Of a DNA stretch of 31,233 nucleotides, positions 23,040 to 29,774 are shown piece after piece (the first letter of the stretch is position 1; every line of letters starts with the position of its first letter). The position numbers and the translations under genes are program-made. The notes under the pieces were generated by a model that was not told the origin of the DNA, ran no database searches, and was given only the letters and a program-made list of their open reading frames with translations. The stretch covers positions 1 through 31,233 of IMG/VR virus record IMGVR_UViG_3300009155_000163; one strand, given 5' to 3'. The DNA is from a virus.

Positions 23040-23311
23040 TACGCGGTGCCAGCGGTGCCGCCCTGCTCTGTGCCGATCGGCTCTCAAGGTGCACGTACCT
23101 CAGCGGCGACGGTACGGCCGACGAGGCCGACGACCTGGACCTCGACGAGCGTATCGCCCGTGGCGATCGCATGGTGGCCTATGACGTCATCGGTGCGTGC
23201 ATCAGTGATCTCACCGCGTGGCGTGACGGGCTCGGCGAGGTGCTCGCCGGTGCCGACACGCTCGCACGTATCGCCGCGCTCGCGGCCAAGAAGGAGCGAC
23301 GCGGATGCTGA
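23036..23311 (+). CDS. small early protein with CTG start
   Basis: 91 residues if translation begins at the CTG at 23036, in a CTGA overlap with the previous stop and 5 bases after GGAG (23027-23030). No ATG or GTG precedes the coding-looking part in this frame; the only ATG (23171) would remove half of it. The sequence is acidic and helical (ADEADDLDLDERIARGDRMV, LGEVLAGADTLARIAALAA). It overlaps csrA by 7 bases. Unusual start, so the boundary is uncertain. Function unknown. Confidence 0.5.
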   Translation: MIRGASGAALLCADRLSRCTYLSGDGTADEADDLDLDERIARGDRMVAYDVIGACISDLTAWRDGLGEVLAGADTLARIAALAAKKERRGC

Positions 23312-23526
23312 TTCTGTCTCGGAAGGTTGATGAATCGATTGTGTTTGAAGGACTCGACATTGAGGTGATGGTCACCTCAATCGAGAGAGGACGCGTGAAG
23401 CTCGGCGTGAAAGCCCCGGAGGGCGTGACTGTGCTGAGACACGAGTTGCTCGAGCGGATGGATCCGTGGGTTATTCAGAAGAAACCAGAAGGAGTTGAAA
23501 GCAATGGCGACGAATTTCATGCCTGA
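23305..23526 (+). CDS. csrA: phage-encoded CsrA/RsmA RNA-binding regulator
   Basis: 73 residues, close to the usual 60-70. The CsrA core is complete: MLILSRKVDESIVF, then IEVMVTSIERGRVKLGVKAP and GVTVLRHELLERM. Arg6 and Arg45 (equivalent to Arg44 of Escherichia coli CsrA) are the RNA-contacting residues. CsrA dimers bind GGA motifs in mRNA leaders and block or activate translation. In this operon, between two unknown genes and the recombination genes, it could shift host metabolism or control phage messages. The tail (DPWVIQKKPEGVESNGDEF) is longer than usual. Confidence 0.93.
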   Translation: MLILSRKVDESIVFEGLDIEVMVTSIERGRVKLGVKAPEGVTVLRHELLERMDPWVIQKKPEGVESNGDEFHA

Positions 23527-23734
23527 CCGGGCGGCCCGGTCGAGGTCGCAGCTGAACTGCGACCGTGGTGCTGCGATGGGCAGGGTGTTTCGGTTTGCTC
23601 GCGTGATGGTGGCCGGCATGGAGCAGTTGGATCGTGGGCTGTATCGCGTGGAGCCCGGTGATGTTCTGGCGCTCAGGACGGCGCTGGCCGAGGCTGCACG
23701 CATTGTTCGCAAAGACGAAGGGAGCTCGACATGA
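23504..23734 (+). CDS. small helical protein, unknown
   Basis: 76 residues, ATG 23504 with AAGGAG 9 bases upstream; overlaps csrA by 23 bases. It consists of a basic N-terminus (DRAARSRSQLNCDRGAAMG) and a helix pair (VFRFARVMVAGMEQLDRGL, DVLALRTALAEAARIVRK). It overlaps the next gene (ATGA). No family recognised; basic charge and operon position point to a DNA-related role. Confidence 0.55.
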   Translation: MATNFMPDRAARSRSQLNCDRGAAMGRVFRFARVMVAGMEQLDRGLYRVEPGDVLALRTALAEAARIVRKDEGSST

Positions 23735-24738
23735 GCGGAGTTTTGCAGATCACACGCGGCCGCCGCCAAGCGGCGGTTCGCGGGACGATTTACGGTGACG
23801 AGGGAATCGGCAAGAGCACGCTCGCGACGCAATTTCCGGCGCCGCTTGTGCTCGACACCGAGGACGGCACGCACCACCTCGACGTGGCACGCGTCTCCGT
23901 GCACGACTGGAAAACCCTGACGCTCGCCGTGACTGAGCTCGCGGTGAACCCGCAGGGATTTCAGACGATCGTCATCGACTCGGCCGACTGGGCCGAGAAG
24001 CTGCTGATCGAATGGCTGCTGAAGACGAGCGGCAAAAAGAGCATCGAAGACTTCGGCTTCGGCCGCGGCTACACGATGCTCGCGGAGCACTGGACCAGGT
24101 TCCTCGCGTCGTGCGACGCGCTCGTCTCGCACGGCATCAACGTGGTGTGGGTGGCTCATTCGTGCGTTAAGCGTGTGAGCCCCCCGGACCAGACCGACGG
24201 GTATGACCGCTACGAGCTCAAGCTGACCAAGCAGGTGAGCCCACTGCTTCGTGAGTGGTGCGACCTGCTGCTTTTCTGCACCTACAAGATGCGGTTGGTC
24301 GAGGGCGGCGACGGCCGGCTTAAGGCCCAGGGTGGCAAGGAGCGTGTCATGCACGCGGAGCATTCCGCGGCGTGGTCGGCAAAGAACCGGTTTGGGTTGC
24401 CGGCTGAGATGCCCATGCACATCGGCCAGTTGGAAAGCATCTTCGCCGGGCCGGCCCCGGCGGCTGTGGGTGGTGCGCACCGCCCTGCAAAAACCGAGGC
24501 TCGCAAGGCCGAGGTACAGTCGCCGGCTCCCGGTCTGGGGGAGCCGCTGCAGGATCTGATCTCACGGCACATCGCCGACGCGAAGACCGTTCGCACGCTG
24601 GGAAAGATCGGCGACAGGATCGACGCACTGCTCTCGGAAGGGCAGCTGACCGACGACCAGGCCGACGTGCTGACGAAGGCCGTGGAAGCCCGGCACGAGG
24701 AGCTCGAGCCAAAGGAGGTCGCCAATGTCGTGGTCTGA
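23731..24738 (+). CDS. Sak4-like/AAA_24 recombination ATPase
   Basis: 335 residues, ATGA start. Walker A is GDEGIGKST (22-30) and Walker B the strand TIVIDS (79-84). The domain then has a sensor-like stretch NVVWVAHS and the RecA-like C-terminal region (KLTKQVSPLLREWCDLLLF). This matches phage AAA_24 proteins related to the Sak4 single-strand-annealing-type recombinases. The last 90 residues (PAKTEARKAEVQ) are a linker plus helical tail not typical of the core. With the SSB two genes downstream it would run phage recombination/repair. Confidence 0.85.
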   Translation: MSGVLQITRGRRQAAVRGTIYGDEGIGKSTLATQFPAPLVLDTEDGTHHLDVARVSVHDWKTLTLAVTELAVNPQGFQTIVIDSADWAEKLLIEWLLKTSGKKSIEDFGFGRGYTMLAEHWTRFLASCDALVSHGINVVWVAHSCVKRVSPPDQTDGYDRYELKLTKQVSPLLREWCDLLLFCTYKMRLVEGGDGRLKAQGGKERVMHAEHSAAWSAKNRFGLPAEMPMHIGQLESIFAGPAPAAVGGAHRPAKTEARKAEVQSPAPGLGEPLQDLISRHIADAKTVRTLGKIGDRIDALLSEGQLTDDQADVLTKAVEARHEELEPKEVANVVV

Positions 24739-24934
24739 CTGCCCCCCCTGGAAGGTCCGCCAGGTCCAACGCGAAGAGCTCATGCGAAAGATTGCCGCAG
24801 TGGCGCGGGCGTATGAGTCTCGGGACATCGCGTTTGACAAGGCCAAGGACGAGATCGAGGAACTGCTGAACGGCGACGCCAACCGCATCGTGCGGGTTGG
24901 CAACAAGCAACACGAACCAGAGGTGCAGTCATGA
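24725..24934 (+). CDS. small helical protein between Sak4 and SSB
   Basis: 69 residues starting 14 bases before the Sak4 stop and ending in ATGA with the SSB gene. Residue 6 onward is encoded through a C7 run (CPPW). The rest is an acidic/basic helix (REELMRKIAAVARAYESRD, FDKAKDEIEELLNGDANR). No motif recognised; it is in the position where phages often encode recombination accessory proteins. Confidence 0.55.
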   Translation: MSWSDCPPWKVRQVQREELMRKIAAVARAYESRDIAFDKAKDEIEELLNGDANRIVRVGNKQHEPEVQS

Positions 24935-25419
24935 ACTGGGACGAATTTGGCGAGGACGAGTTTGAGGCTGGCGAGACGGGCGAGCAGGGCTTCGTGCCCG
25001 ATGGCACGCACGTGGCTCAGATCAAGTGGGTTGGCATCCAGAACAAAGACTGGGCAAAGAACGACCGCAACCCGGAGGGCAAGGTGCTTTCCGTCAAGCT
25101 CGAGGTGTCGGCCAAGTACAAGCCGGTGTGGGAGTCGATCCCTTGTCACCAGCGTGGCAAAGTCGAGCAGCTGTGCCGTGCGGCACGCGTTGATCCACCT
25201 CGAGGCGAGTGGGACGAGCGTGAGCTCAAGGGGCAGATGGCCACCGTCGAGACGGTGCTGGCGTTGAGCAAGGCCGGCAACGAGTTCGTGAAGGTCGTCG
25301 CGTGGAAGCCCGGCCCGGAGCCGCTGCCGAAGGCTGTTCGCGAGGCGCCGGTCAGGACTCCGGCGGCGAAGGTGCGGGCGGCGTCGCCCGCGATTGGTTC
25401 CGACGACGTCCCGTTTTAA
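24931..25419 (+). CDS. ssb: single-stranded DNA-binding protein
   Basis: 162 residues. The acidic N-terminus (NWDEFGEDEFEAGETG) precedes a beta-rich OB-like domain: GTHVAQIKWVGIQ, then GKVLSVKLEVSAKYKPVWESIP and ELKGQMATVETV. The C-terminus ends in SDDVPF, the acidic hydrophobic-tipped tail by which SSBs recruit partner enzymes. Overall it also resembles DUF669-type phage SSBs. Placed with Sak4, it should coat ssDNA during phage recombination and replication. ATGA start, RBS-independent coupling. Confidence 0.8.
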   Translation: MNWDEFGEDEFEAGETGEQGFVPDGTHVAQIKWVGIQNKDWAKNDRNPEGKVLSVKLEVSAKYKPVWESIPCHQRGKVEQLCRAARVDPPRGEWDERELKGQMATVETVLALSKAGNEFVKVVAWKPGPEPLPKAVREAPVRTPAAKVRAASPAIGSDDVPF

Positions 25420-25433
25420 CCAGGAGCAGCGTC

Positions 25434-25667
25434 ATGGATGACGAGCCAGATGAGGATCGCATGGAGGCCCGCCGCCGGCGCAACCGGCTGGAGGCGGACC
25501 TCGACAGGATCATCGCGGAAAAGCCTGAGCCTGTGACGCCGGAGCCGCCGGCACCGGCGATGCCACCGCTGCACCCTGCGTTCGCACGGTGCGTCGGTCG
25601 GTGCAGCCCGGCCGGGCAGGACGAGTGGAGCAACAGGATGGCCCACAAGTACGGAGGTGAATGGTGA
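25434..25667 (+). CDS. small proline-rich protein, unknown
   Basis: 77 residues, AGGAG at 25422-25426. The N-terminal half is acidic-basic helix (DDEPDEDRMEARRRRNRLE), the middle is Pro/Glu-rich (KPEPVTPEPPAPAMPP) and the end has CVGRC with a Trp-rich tail (EWSNRMAHKYGGEW). A disordered linker binding several partners would look like this. Function unknown; it sits next to SSB. Confidence 0.5.
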   Translation: MDDEPDEDRMEARRRRNRLEADLDRIIAEKPEPVTPEPPAPAMPPLHPAFARCVGRCSPAGQDEWSNRMAHKYGGEW

Positions 25668-25984
25668 GCGACTATTTCTCGGAAAACGTGCGGGCGATCG
25701 AGCTCGACATGCCGCTGTTCAAGGCAAGGAATTCAGACCCCCAGACGTCGCATGCGGCGGCGGCAGTGCTCAAAGAATTCACCAGCGAGCAACACATGGC
25801 GATCCTCAAGGCACTGGCGGCCGGCCCGGCCGGAGCCAGCCGCATCGCGGAGCGATGCGGTTTGAACCCGCACCAGGTCGGTAAACGGCTGAAGGAGCTC
25901 GAGGTCGCCGGCCGGATCACGCTCACCGGTAGGACGGTGGCAAGTGCGAGCCGGCGCGGGGAGAGGGAATGGAGGTGCGTTTGA
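25664..25984 (+). CDS. winged-helix HTH protein
   Basis: 106 residues from the GTG at 25664 (GGAGG 6 bases upstream; the ATG at 25661 is only 3 bases from it). It carries DPQTSHAAAAVLKEF, then AILKALAAGPAGASRIAERCGLNPHQVGKRLKELEVAGRI, a clear winged helix (helices, recognition helix PHQVGKRLKEL, wing ITLTGRT). Phage early operons often encode such MarR/ArsR-like regulators. It may regulate the replication operon or a host target. Confidence 0.75.
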   Translation: MSDYFSENVRAIELDMPLFKARNSDPQTSHAAAAVLKEFTSEQHMAILKALAAGPAGASRIAERCGLNPHQVGKRLKELEVAGRITLTGRTVASASRRGEREWRCV

Positions 25985-26580
25985 TGGGCACTTATGACCT
26001 TGCCATTCAGCGCATGGACGAAGCAATCGCTGAATCCGGCAAAGATCCGAAATGCATTGCTGAGGCAAAAAAGCTTAGGCAAAAGAAACCTCCCGCCATA
26101 CATGGTTGGGTTCTTGAATGCGTTTCGTACTGGTCGCAGCGTGTTTATGAGGGCGACATCGGAGTCGATTGGAGCGATGCCCATGATCGGTGCTGGCGAT
26201 GCGGCGCACAGAGGACGCTGCAACGCTGCCACATCATCGCGAAGCAATTTGGCGGGTCACTCGAGCCGTCGAACATCATTCCGCTGTGTGCCTTTTGCCA
26301 CGACGAGATGCCAGACGTTACTGACCATAAAGAAGTTTGGAGATGGATCTCCGAAACCAGGCCGCGGTTCTTCTACGGGTCATTGGTCGGCGAACGGGCC
26401 GTTGAGTTGTGCGTGCGGCGTCGTGTCGACCTGGCGAAGTTTAAACAGGACGTGTTTGAGAAGGCGATGGACGAGACAGGTCTTCATCTGATGCAGAACG
26501 GCAGCGGCTGCAGGATTAAAACGACTTCGATTGCGTGGGCAATCGAAATGGCATGCAAGGAGGCCAAGGATGGCCGGTAG
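25984..26580 (+). CDS. HNH endonuclease with zinc-finger pairs
   Basis: 198 residues, TGATG overlap. C70-x2-C73 in CWRCGAQRTLQ, H83 in RCHIIAKQFGGS, N97 in PSNIIPLC and C102-x2-C105-H106 (CAFCHDEMPD) form the HNH/zinc core in the standard order C-x2-C, H-I, N-x-x-P-L-C-x-x-C-H. C-terminal helices (RRVDLAKFKQDVFEKAM) are of unclear use. Its codons are noticeably less G/C-rich than neighbours (AAA, AAG, TTT, AAT), suggesting later acquisition, as with mobile HNH genes. No intron or interrupted partner gene is evident. Confidence 0.85.
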   Translation: MGTYDLAIQRMDEAIAESGKDPKCIAEAKKLRQKKPPAIHGWVLECVSYWSQRVYEGDIGVDWSDAHDRCWRCGAQRTLQRCHIIAKQFGGSLEPSNIIPLCAFCHDEMPDVTDHKEVWRWISETRPRFFYGSLVGERAVELCVRRRVDLAKFKQDVFEKAMDETGLHLMQNGSGCRIKTTSIAWAIEMACKEAKDGR

Positions 26581-27430
26581 CTGGATTCGCATGCGTCACG
26601 ACCTCATCGATGCCCCTGAGATCCGGCGGCTCGCTCGGGCCGTTGGCGTTACCAAAGACGACGTCTACGGCAAGCTGTTTCGGCTTTGGTCGTGGTTCGA
26701 CCGCCACAGTGTCAACGGCGTGGTGGCCGACGAGGAGCTTGAGGCCGTTGACGAGCTCATTGGCGTGACCGGGTTCGCTGCGGCGCTTGTCAGCGTCGGG
26801 TGGCTCGCGGACCAGGACGGCGGGATAGCGATCCCCCACTGGGAGCGACACAACTCGGAAACGGCAAAAGAGCGTGGTTTAGCGGCCGTTCGGCAGGAAC
26901 GGCACCGCGGAAAGGCCCCCCCGGGTGACCTGTCACGCTCCGAGCGTGACAACCCTGCCGGTGCCTGTCACGGTGGGACCGTCACCAGACTAGAGAAGAT
27001 TAGAGAAGATAATCCTCCTCCTCCTCCGATCGCTGCGCTGCCGGAAGCCAGAGCCGCCCTGCGGGCGGCCTGGAAGGCAGCCGTGAAGGCCGGGCACGCC
27101 CAGCCGTGGAATGCCCCTGCCCTGCCGCAGACCGCCGACCAGCGGCTATCGGAGCCCGGCTGGCTGGAGGAAGCCAAGCTGGCGATTGAGCGGCTGCCAT
27201 CGTGCCGGTACTTCGACCAGGGCAAGGCCACGCTGCACCAGCTGTGCGGCGATGGGTTCGTCACGCGGGTGCTCGGCGGGCTCTATGACAACCCGAAGCC
27301 GGCGAAGGCTGCTCGCGTATCGCCGGACACGGAAAAGGCACCCCCCCGGGTCTGGAGTGGGCCGGAGGAAGAATCTCGGCGCCGGATGCTGGCGGAACTC
27401 AAAGCGAAACAACAAGAGGCAACAGCATGA
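26570..27430 (+). CDS. phage replication protein with N-terminal winged helix
   Basis: 286 residues from ATG 26570 with AAGGAGG 7 bases upstream. The N-terminal 110 residues (SWIRMRHDLIDAPEIRRLA, GKLFRLWSWFDRHSVNGVV, ADQDGGIAIPHWERHNSETAK) are typical of a winged-helix replication-initiation/DnaT-like domain common in planctomycete phages. The middle is a linker with PPPPPI, and the C-terminal 120 residues are helical (AAWKAAVKAGHAQPWN). The linker DNA contains GTCAC-type repeats (see origin entry). It probably opens the origin or loads a helicase. Confidence 0.7.
   Translation: MAGSWIRMRHDLIDAPEIRRLARAVGVTKDDVYGKLFRLWSWFDRHSVNGVVADEELEAVDELIGVTGFAAALVSVGWLADQDGGIAIPHWERHNSETAKERGLAAVRQERHRGKAPPGDLSRSERDNPAGACHGGTVTRLEKIREDNPPPPPIAALPEARAALRAAWKAAVKAGHAQPWNAPALPQTADQRLSEPGWLEEAKLAIERLPSCRYFDQGKATLHQLCGDGFVTRVLGGLYDNPKPAKAARVSPDTEKAPPRVWSGPEEESRRRMLAELKAKQQEATA
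26925..27010. promoter_or_regulatory. candidate replication origin within the replication gene
   Basis: Five GTCAC/GTGAC pentamers occur between 26925 and 26985 (26925, 26932, 26946, 26967, 26981). Two form the perfect dyad TGTCACGCTC-c-GAGCGTGACA (26931-26951). They are followed by two perfect copies of TAGAGAAGAT (26991-27010), a polypurine, A/T-richer stretch. The arrangement of iterons plus unwinding segment inside a replication gene resembles the lambda origin in gene O. Confidence 0.45.
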
Positions 27431-27675
27431 ACACCCTGCAGCAAATCCCAGCGGCCAAGTCGGCCGGCACCACGGCCAAGCAACTTGAGCTCGTCCAAGC
27501 TATCCGCCGGCTGACGGCCGAGGCCGACGGTCTGCCGCCAACGGTCCGCGAGTTGTCGACGGCCGTCGGCACCAACGTCGGCGACGTCCAGCAGAAGCTG
27601 AACCGGCTCCGGCGTGACGGTGTTGTTATTTGGAAGCAGGGCAAGGCCCGTACACTTCGCGTAACAGGAGGCTGA
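27427..27675 (+). CDS. LexA-type winged-helix DNA-binding domain protein
   Basis: 82 residues, ATGA start. The sequence AKQLELVQAIRRLTAEADGLPPTVRELSTAVG resembles the LexA N-terminal domain (x-Q-x-x-x-L-x-x-I, G-x-x-P-T-x-R-E-L), with a wing RDGVVIWKQGKART. No peptidase domain is fused, so it cannot self-cleave; it would be a regulator or competitor at SOS-like boxes. Coupled to the replication gene, it may control the operon. Confidence 0.75.
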   Translation: MNTLQQIPAAKSAGTTAKQLELVQAIRRLTAEADGLPPTVRELSTAVGTNVGDVQQKLNRLRRDGVVIWKQGKARTLRVTGG

Positions 27676-27676
27676 A

Positions 27677-27820
27677 ATGTCCCCCCACCTCATTGCGATC
27701 TGCGGCGTGATTTATTTGGTGGTGGCCGTCGACCTGGCGGTGCACGGCAAGACTGGGCTGGCGATTGCGTATGCGGGTTATGCGTTCAGCAACGTCGGCT
27801 TGTACATGGCGGCGAGGTGA
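27677..27820 (+). CDS. small two-helix membrane protein
   Basis: 47 residues, ATG 27677 immediately after the LexA-like stop; RBS AGGAGG at 27667-27672. Two hydrophobic helices, IAICGVIYLVVAVDLAV and LAIAYAGYAFSNVGLYM, separated by HGKTG. The start codon is followed by a C6 run. The AGGAGG and clean reading frame support it although it is too short for an ordinary gene caller. Function unknown. Confidence 0.6.
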   Translation: MSPHLIAICGVIYLVVAVDLAVHGKTGLAIAYAGYAFSNVGLYMAAR

Positions 27821-27822
27821 CG

Positions 27823-28330
27823 CAGGAAAATGCCCCCCCCAGTCATATTTCAAAAGCAACGAAAAAACGACACATTGTCATAAGGGTTGGGCTATGGGAC
27901 GCATGTCACGCCAGAAAGGGAAACGCGGCGAACGCGAATGCGCAGCCGAACTCGGCCAGCTGCTTGGCGTTAAATTTCGCCGGGGTGTTCAATTCCAGGG
28001 CGGGCCGGATTCTCCCGACGTGGTGCTTGACGGCGTCGCAATACACGTCGAGGCAAAACGCGTCGAGCGGCTGCAGCTGTGGGCCGCGATCGAACAGGCG
28101 AAAAAAGATTCCCCCCCCGGTAAAACTCCTGTGGTGTGGCACAAGGCTAACCGGAGGGGGAGCGTGGTGATCGTGGAGACTGCGATGCTCGTCGACTTAG
28201 CCCGCGAGATCGTTCGGGCTGTTTCTCAGGCGGAACAAAATGCCCCCCCCGGAAAACTTCTGGTTGGCGATCGCTAATTTCTGAGCCGCGGCCGACCTTA
28301 AGCCGCACAAAACGCCCCCGGCAAACTTAT
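27823..28330. repeat. dispersed C-run repeat, four copies
   Basis: A degenerate element of about 25 bases, with A-rich left side, C-run and GG-AAAACT right side, is found at 27826-27850, 28105-28130, 28235-28255 and 28306-28328. The closest pair share ACAAAAyG, C5-8, GGmAAACTT. One copy is in intergenic DNA, two are inside the nuclease gene in the same frame, and one lies after its stop. Runs are C8, C8, C8 and C5. Confidence 0.5.
27894..28277 (+). CDS. PDDEXK-family (VRR-NUC/resolvase-like) nuclease
   Basis: 127 residues from ATG 27894 with AAGGG 7 bases upstream; an ATG at 27903 is the alternative. Catalytic order: Glu13 in KRGERECAAELG, Asp42 in GGPDSPDVVLDG, then Glu53-x-Lys55 in HVEAKRVERL. 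The G-G-P-D-S-P-D-V and H-V-E-x-K-R-V-E phrases are characteristic of phage Holliday-junction-type nucleases. Two in-frame C8 runs (DSPPGKTP and NAPPGKLL) are part of the repeated element described separately. Last gene of the rightward replication block. Confidence 0.8.
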   Translation: MGRMSRQKGKRGERECAAELGQLLGVKFRRGVQFQGGPDSPDVVLDGVAIHVEAKRVERLQLWAAIEQAKKDSPPGKTPVVWHKANRRGSVVIVETAMLVDLAREIVRAVSQAEQNAPPGKLLVGDR

Positions 28331-28342
28331 GCATCGAGCTAG

Positions 28343-28555
28343 TTAACTTTTTAGCCGCGGCCGTCCTCGTCCTGGTTGGCGCTGAAAGTTTTCAGCGTCG
28401 GAACGCAGAACAAAATGCTGGCCATCGATTTCGATTCCAGGGAAAACGCCGGCCACAATTAGTCGATTCAAATAAGCTCGCGTCACGTCGGCAATTTCTG
28501 CAGCCTTTCCGACTCGCACGTATTTCGTGGGATCGATCAACTTGGGTTTGCTCAT
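28343..28555 (-). CDS. leftward HTH (excisionase/MerR-like) protein
   Basis: 70 residues, start in an ATGA overlap with the next leftward gene. KYVRVGKAAEIADVTRAYLNRLIVAG is a MerR/excisionase winged-helix N-terminus (V-G-x-A-A-x-x-x-x-V-T-x-x-Y-L-x-R-L), then EIDGQHFVLRSDAENF. The tail (QRQPGRGRPRLKS) is basic, AT-hook-like. Part of a two-gene leftward operon; the nearest operator family starts 286 bases upstream. It converges on the nuclease gene. Confidence 0.7.
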   Translation of the reverse strand: MSKPKLIDPTKYVRVGKAAEIADVTRAYLNRLIVAGVFPGIEIDGQHFVLRSDAENFQRQPGRGRPRLKS

Positions 28556-28779
28556 TTCACTGACGGCTGCACGCCGCCCTCCCCTGGTACCATCACGTCC
28601 TTCACGTTGAACTTGTTGAGCCGCAGCACGGCGCCGGTGCCAGGCATCCTGACCTCGAGCCAGCCGCGGCCAGTTTCAAGGTCGACATCGTAGGCGGTTT
28701 TGCACCCCCACATGGTTTCGAGGAAACTCATCCTCCCTTGGAACTCGACGAGCAATTCATCCGACGGTGGGCTTGGCAT
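28552..28779 (-). CDS. small leftward protein, unknown
   Basis: 75 residues if it starts at 28779 with AAAGG upstream on the minus strand; a longer ORF from 28932 has no RBS and a non-coding-looking N-terminus. The product (DELLVEFQGRMSFLETMWGC, WLEVRMPGTGAVLRLNKF) is a mixed alpha/beta small protein. First gene of the leftward operon with the HTH protein. Function unknown. Confidence 0.55.
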   Translation of the reverse strand: MPSPPSDELLVEFQGRMSFLETMWGCKTAYDVDLETGRGWLEVRMPGTGAVLRLNKFNVKDVMVPGEGGVQPSVK

Positions 28780-28819
28780 GGCTAAACCTTTCTGCGTTGT
28801 GGCGTGGACCTGTGGAGGA

Positions 28820-28856
28820 TTATTACGCGACGACCGGTAAATATCCAGTCGGAAAT
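28820..28856 (-). promoter_or_regulatory. leftward promoter with operator over the -35
   Basis: Reading the minus strand: -35 TGGATA (plus 28842-28847), 16-base spacer, -10 TAATAA (plus 28820-28825). The operator ATATCC-AGTC-GGAAAT (plus 28841-28856) overlaps the -35 box. It would transcribe the two-gene operon starting at 28779 with a leader of about 30 bases. The operator is one of three related copies. Confidence 0.5.
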
Positions 28857-29535
28857 ACTGGCGTGGTGGCGGGAGTTTTTCTGCACTTCTCACTGACAAA
28901 TGGTCGAAGCATTTTTGTTTGGCCGCCGCCACGGAATCGTGGCCGGAAATTCCAAAAAAAAATGTCAGAGGAACTACGTAGCAAGAGGCTTCGGAAATTC
29001 GGTCGTCGAAATTTTCTTACCCCCACTGGTGGGGGTAGACCCCCGTCAGGGGGGTAGGGGGCTCGCCGGGGGGGTGGTGGCAGTCCGCGGCCGTCGGCCG
29101 CGGATGCGTGCACATTCCCCGGGCATGCATGCCCGTTTCCTGTTTTCCGTGTTGTCGATCGTGTCTTGTGTTGTACGCGTGCAGCTGGTCAAGCCGGCCG
29201 GCCAAATTTTTTTCTACGTGCACGCCCGGCCGGCCCAGCTGGTCGGCTGGTCCGTGGTCGATCGTGCACGAGCCCGGACGGCCGACGTCGGCCGTGGTGC
29301 TCGTGCTGTGCTGTGCTGTGCTGTGCTGTGTGGCCGTGCGCGCCTGGGCGCCTGCAGGGTGCTCCCCTGCGTCGCCACGTGGCCACGGACGGCCGTTATC
29401 GGTTTGTAAGTCTATGGGCATGCCGGCGCCTGTCCGCGGCCGTCAACGGCCGCGGACGTCGCCACGTCGCCACGTGCACGACCGCCGGCCGGCCCACGTG
29501 GGCAGGCGTCGCGACGCGTGCACCTGGTCAACGCG
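28857..29535. other. hairpin- and repeat-rich non-coding region
   Basis: I find no convincing gene. The region holds perfect inverted repeats: TACCCCCAC/GTGGGGGTA (29018-29037), ACCCCC/GGGGGT (29039-29055), TCCGCGGCC/GGCCGCGGA (29084-29104) and GTCCGCGGCCGT/ACGGCCGCGGAC (29432-29457, 2-base loop). Four G-runs of 5-7 lie between 29031 and 29074, able to form a G-quadruplex. Five GTGCT units occupy 29303-29327. Short ORFs on both strands here are low-complexity and cross-cut by these repeats. It could be a structured RNA, an origin or a regulatory hub. Confidence 0.6.
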
Positions 29536-29739
29536 TTACCCCTGAAAGTCTTCAATGTAGGCCAGCTGGTCGGCCAGCTGGTCGGCCGTCATATGCTCGA
29601 GCACATCGCGGTCCGTGAAGTCTAGTTCGGCGCCGGACCGCTCGAGCACGGCCGCGACGTGCTCGGCCGTCAACGGGCTCGGCCGACAATCGAAACAATC
29701 GCAGGCGCTGGAATCCGCGCAGCATTCGGCACGTAGCAT
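29536..29739 (-). CDS. small Cys-rich acidic leftward protein
   Basis: 67 residues from the ATG at 29739, with GGAGG 7 bases upstream on the minus strand. A TTG start at 29871 would extend the frame through two strong hairpins and is less likely. Cys cluster ECCADSSACDCFDC (4 Cys pairs) precedes an acidic helical tail (LTAEHVAAVLERSG, MTADQLADQLAYIED). May bind a metal. Unknown family. Confidence 0.55.
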   Translation of the reverse strand: MLRAECCADSSACDCFDCRPSPLTAEHVAAVLERSGAELDFTDRDVLEHMTADQLADQLAYIEDFQG

Positions 29740-29774
29740 GGGGAAAGCCTCCAGGGGGTCGTGAAACGGGATCC

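Noticed and set aside
29196-29213. GC-rich segment followed by T7 resembling a terminator
   Set aside because: The GC part is a self-complementary GCCGGCCGGC without a loop, so no proper stem-loop precedes the T-run.
29108-29618. Several ORFs over the hairpin-rich region on both strands
   Set aside because: Low-complexity Arg/Pro/Cys text that changes frame with every repeat; no RBS; the pentamer repeat would be in the middle of the coding sequence.
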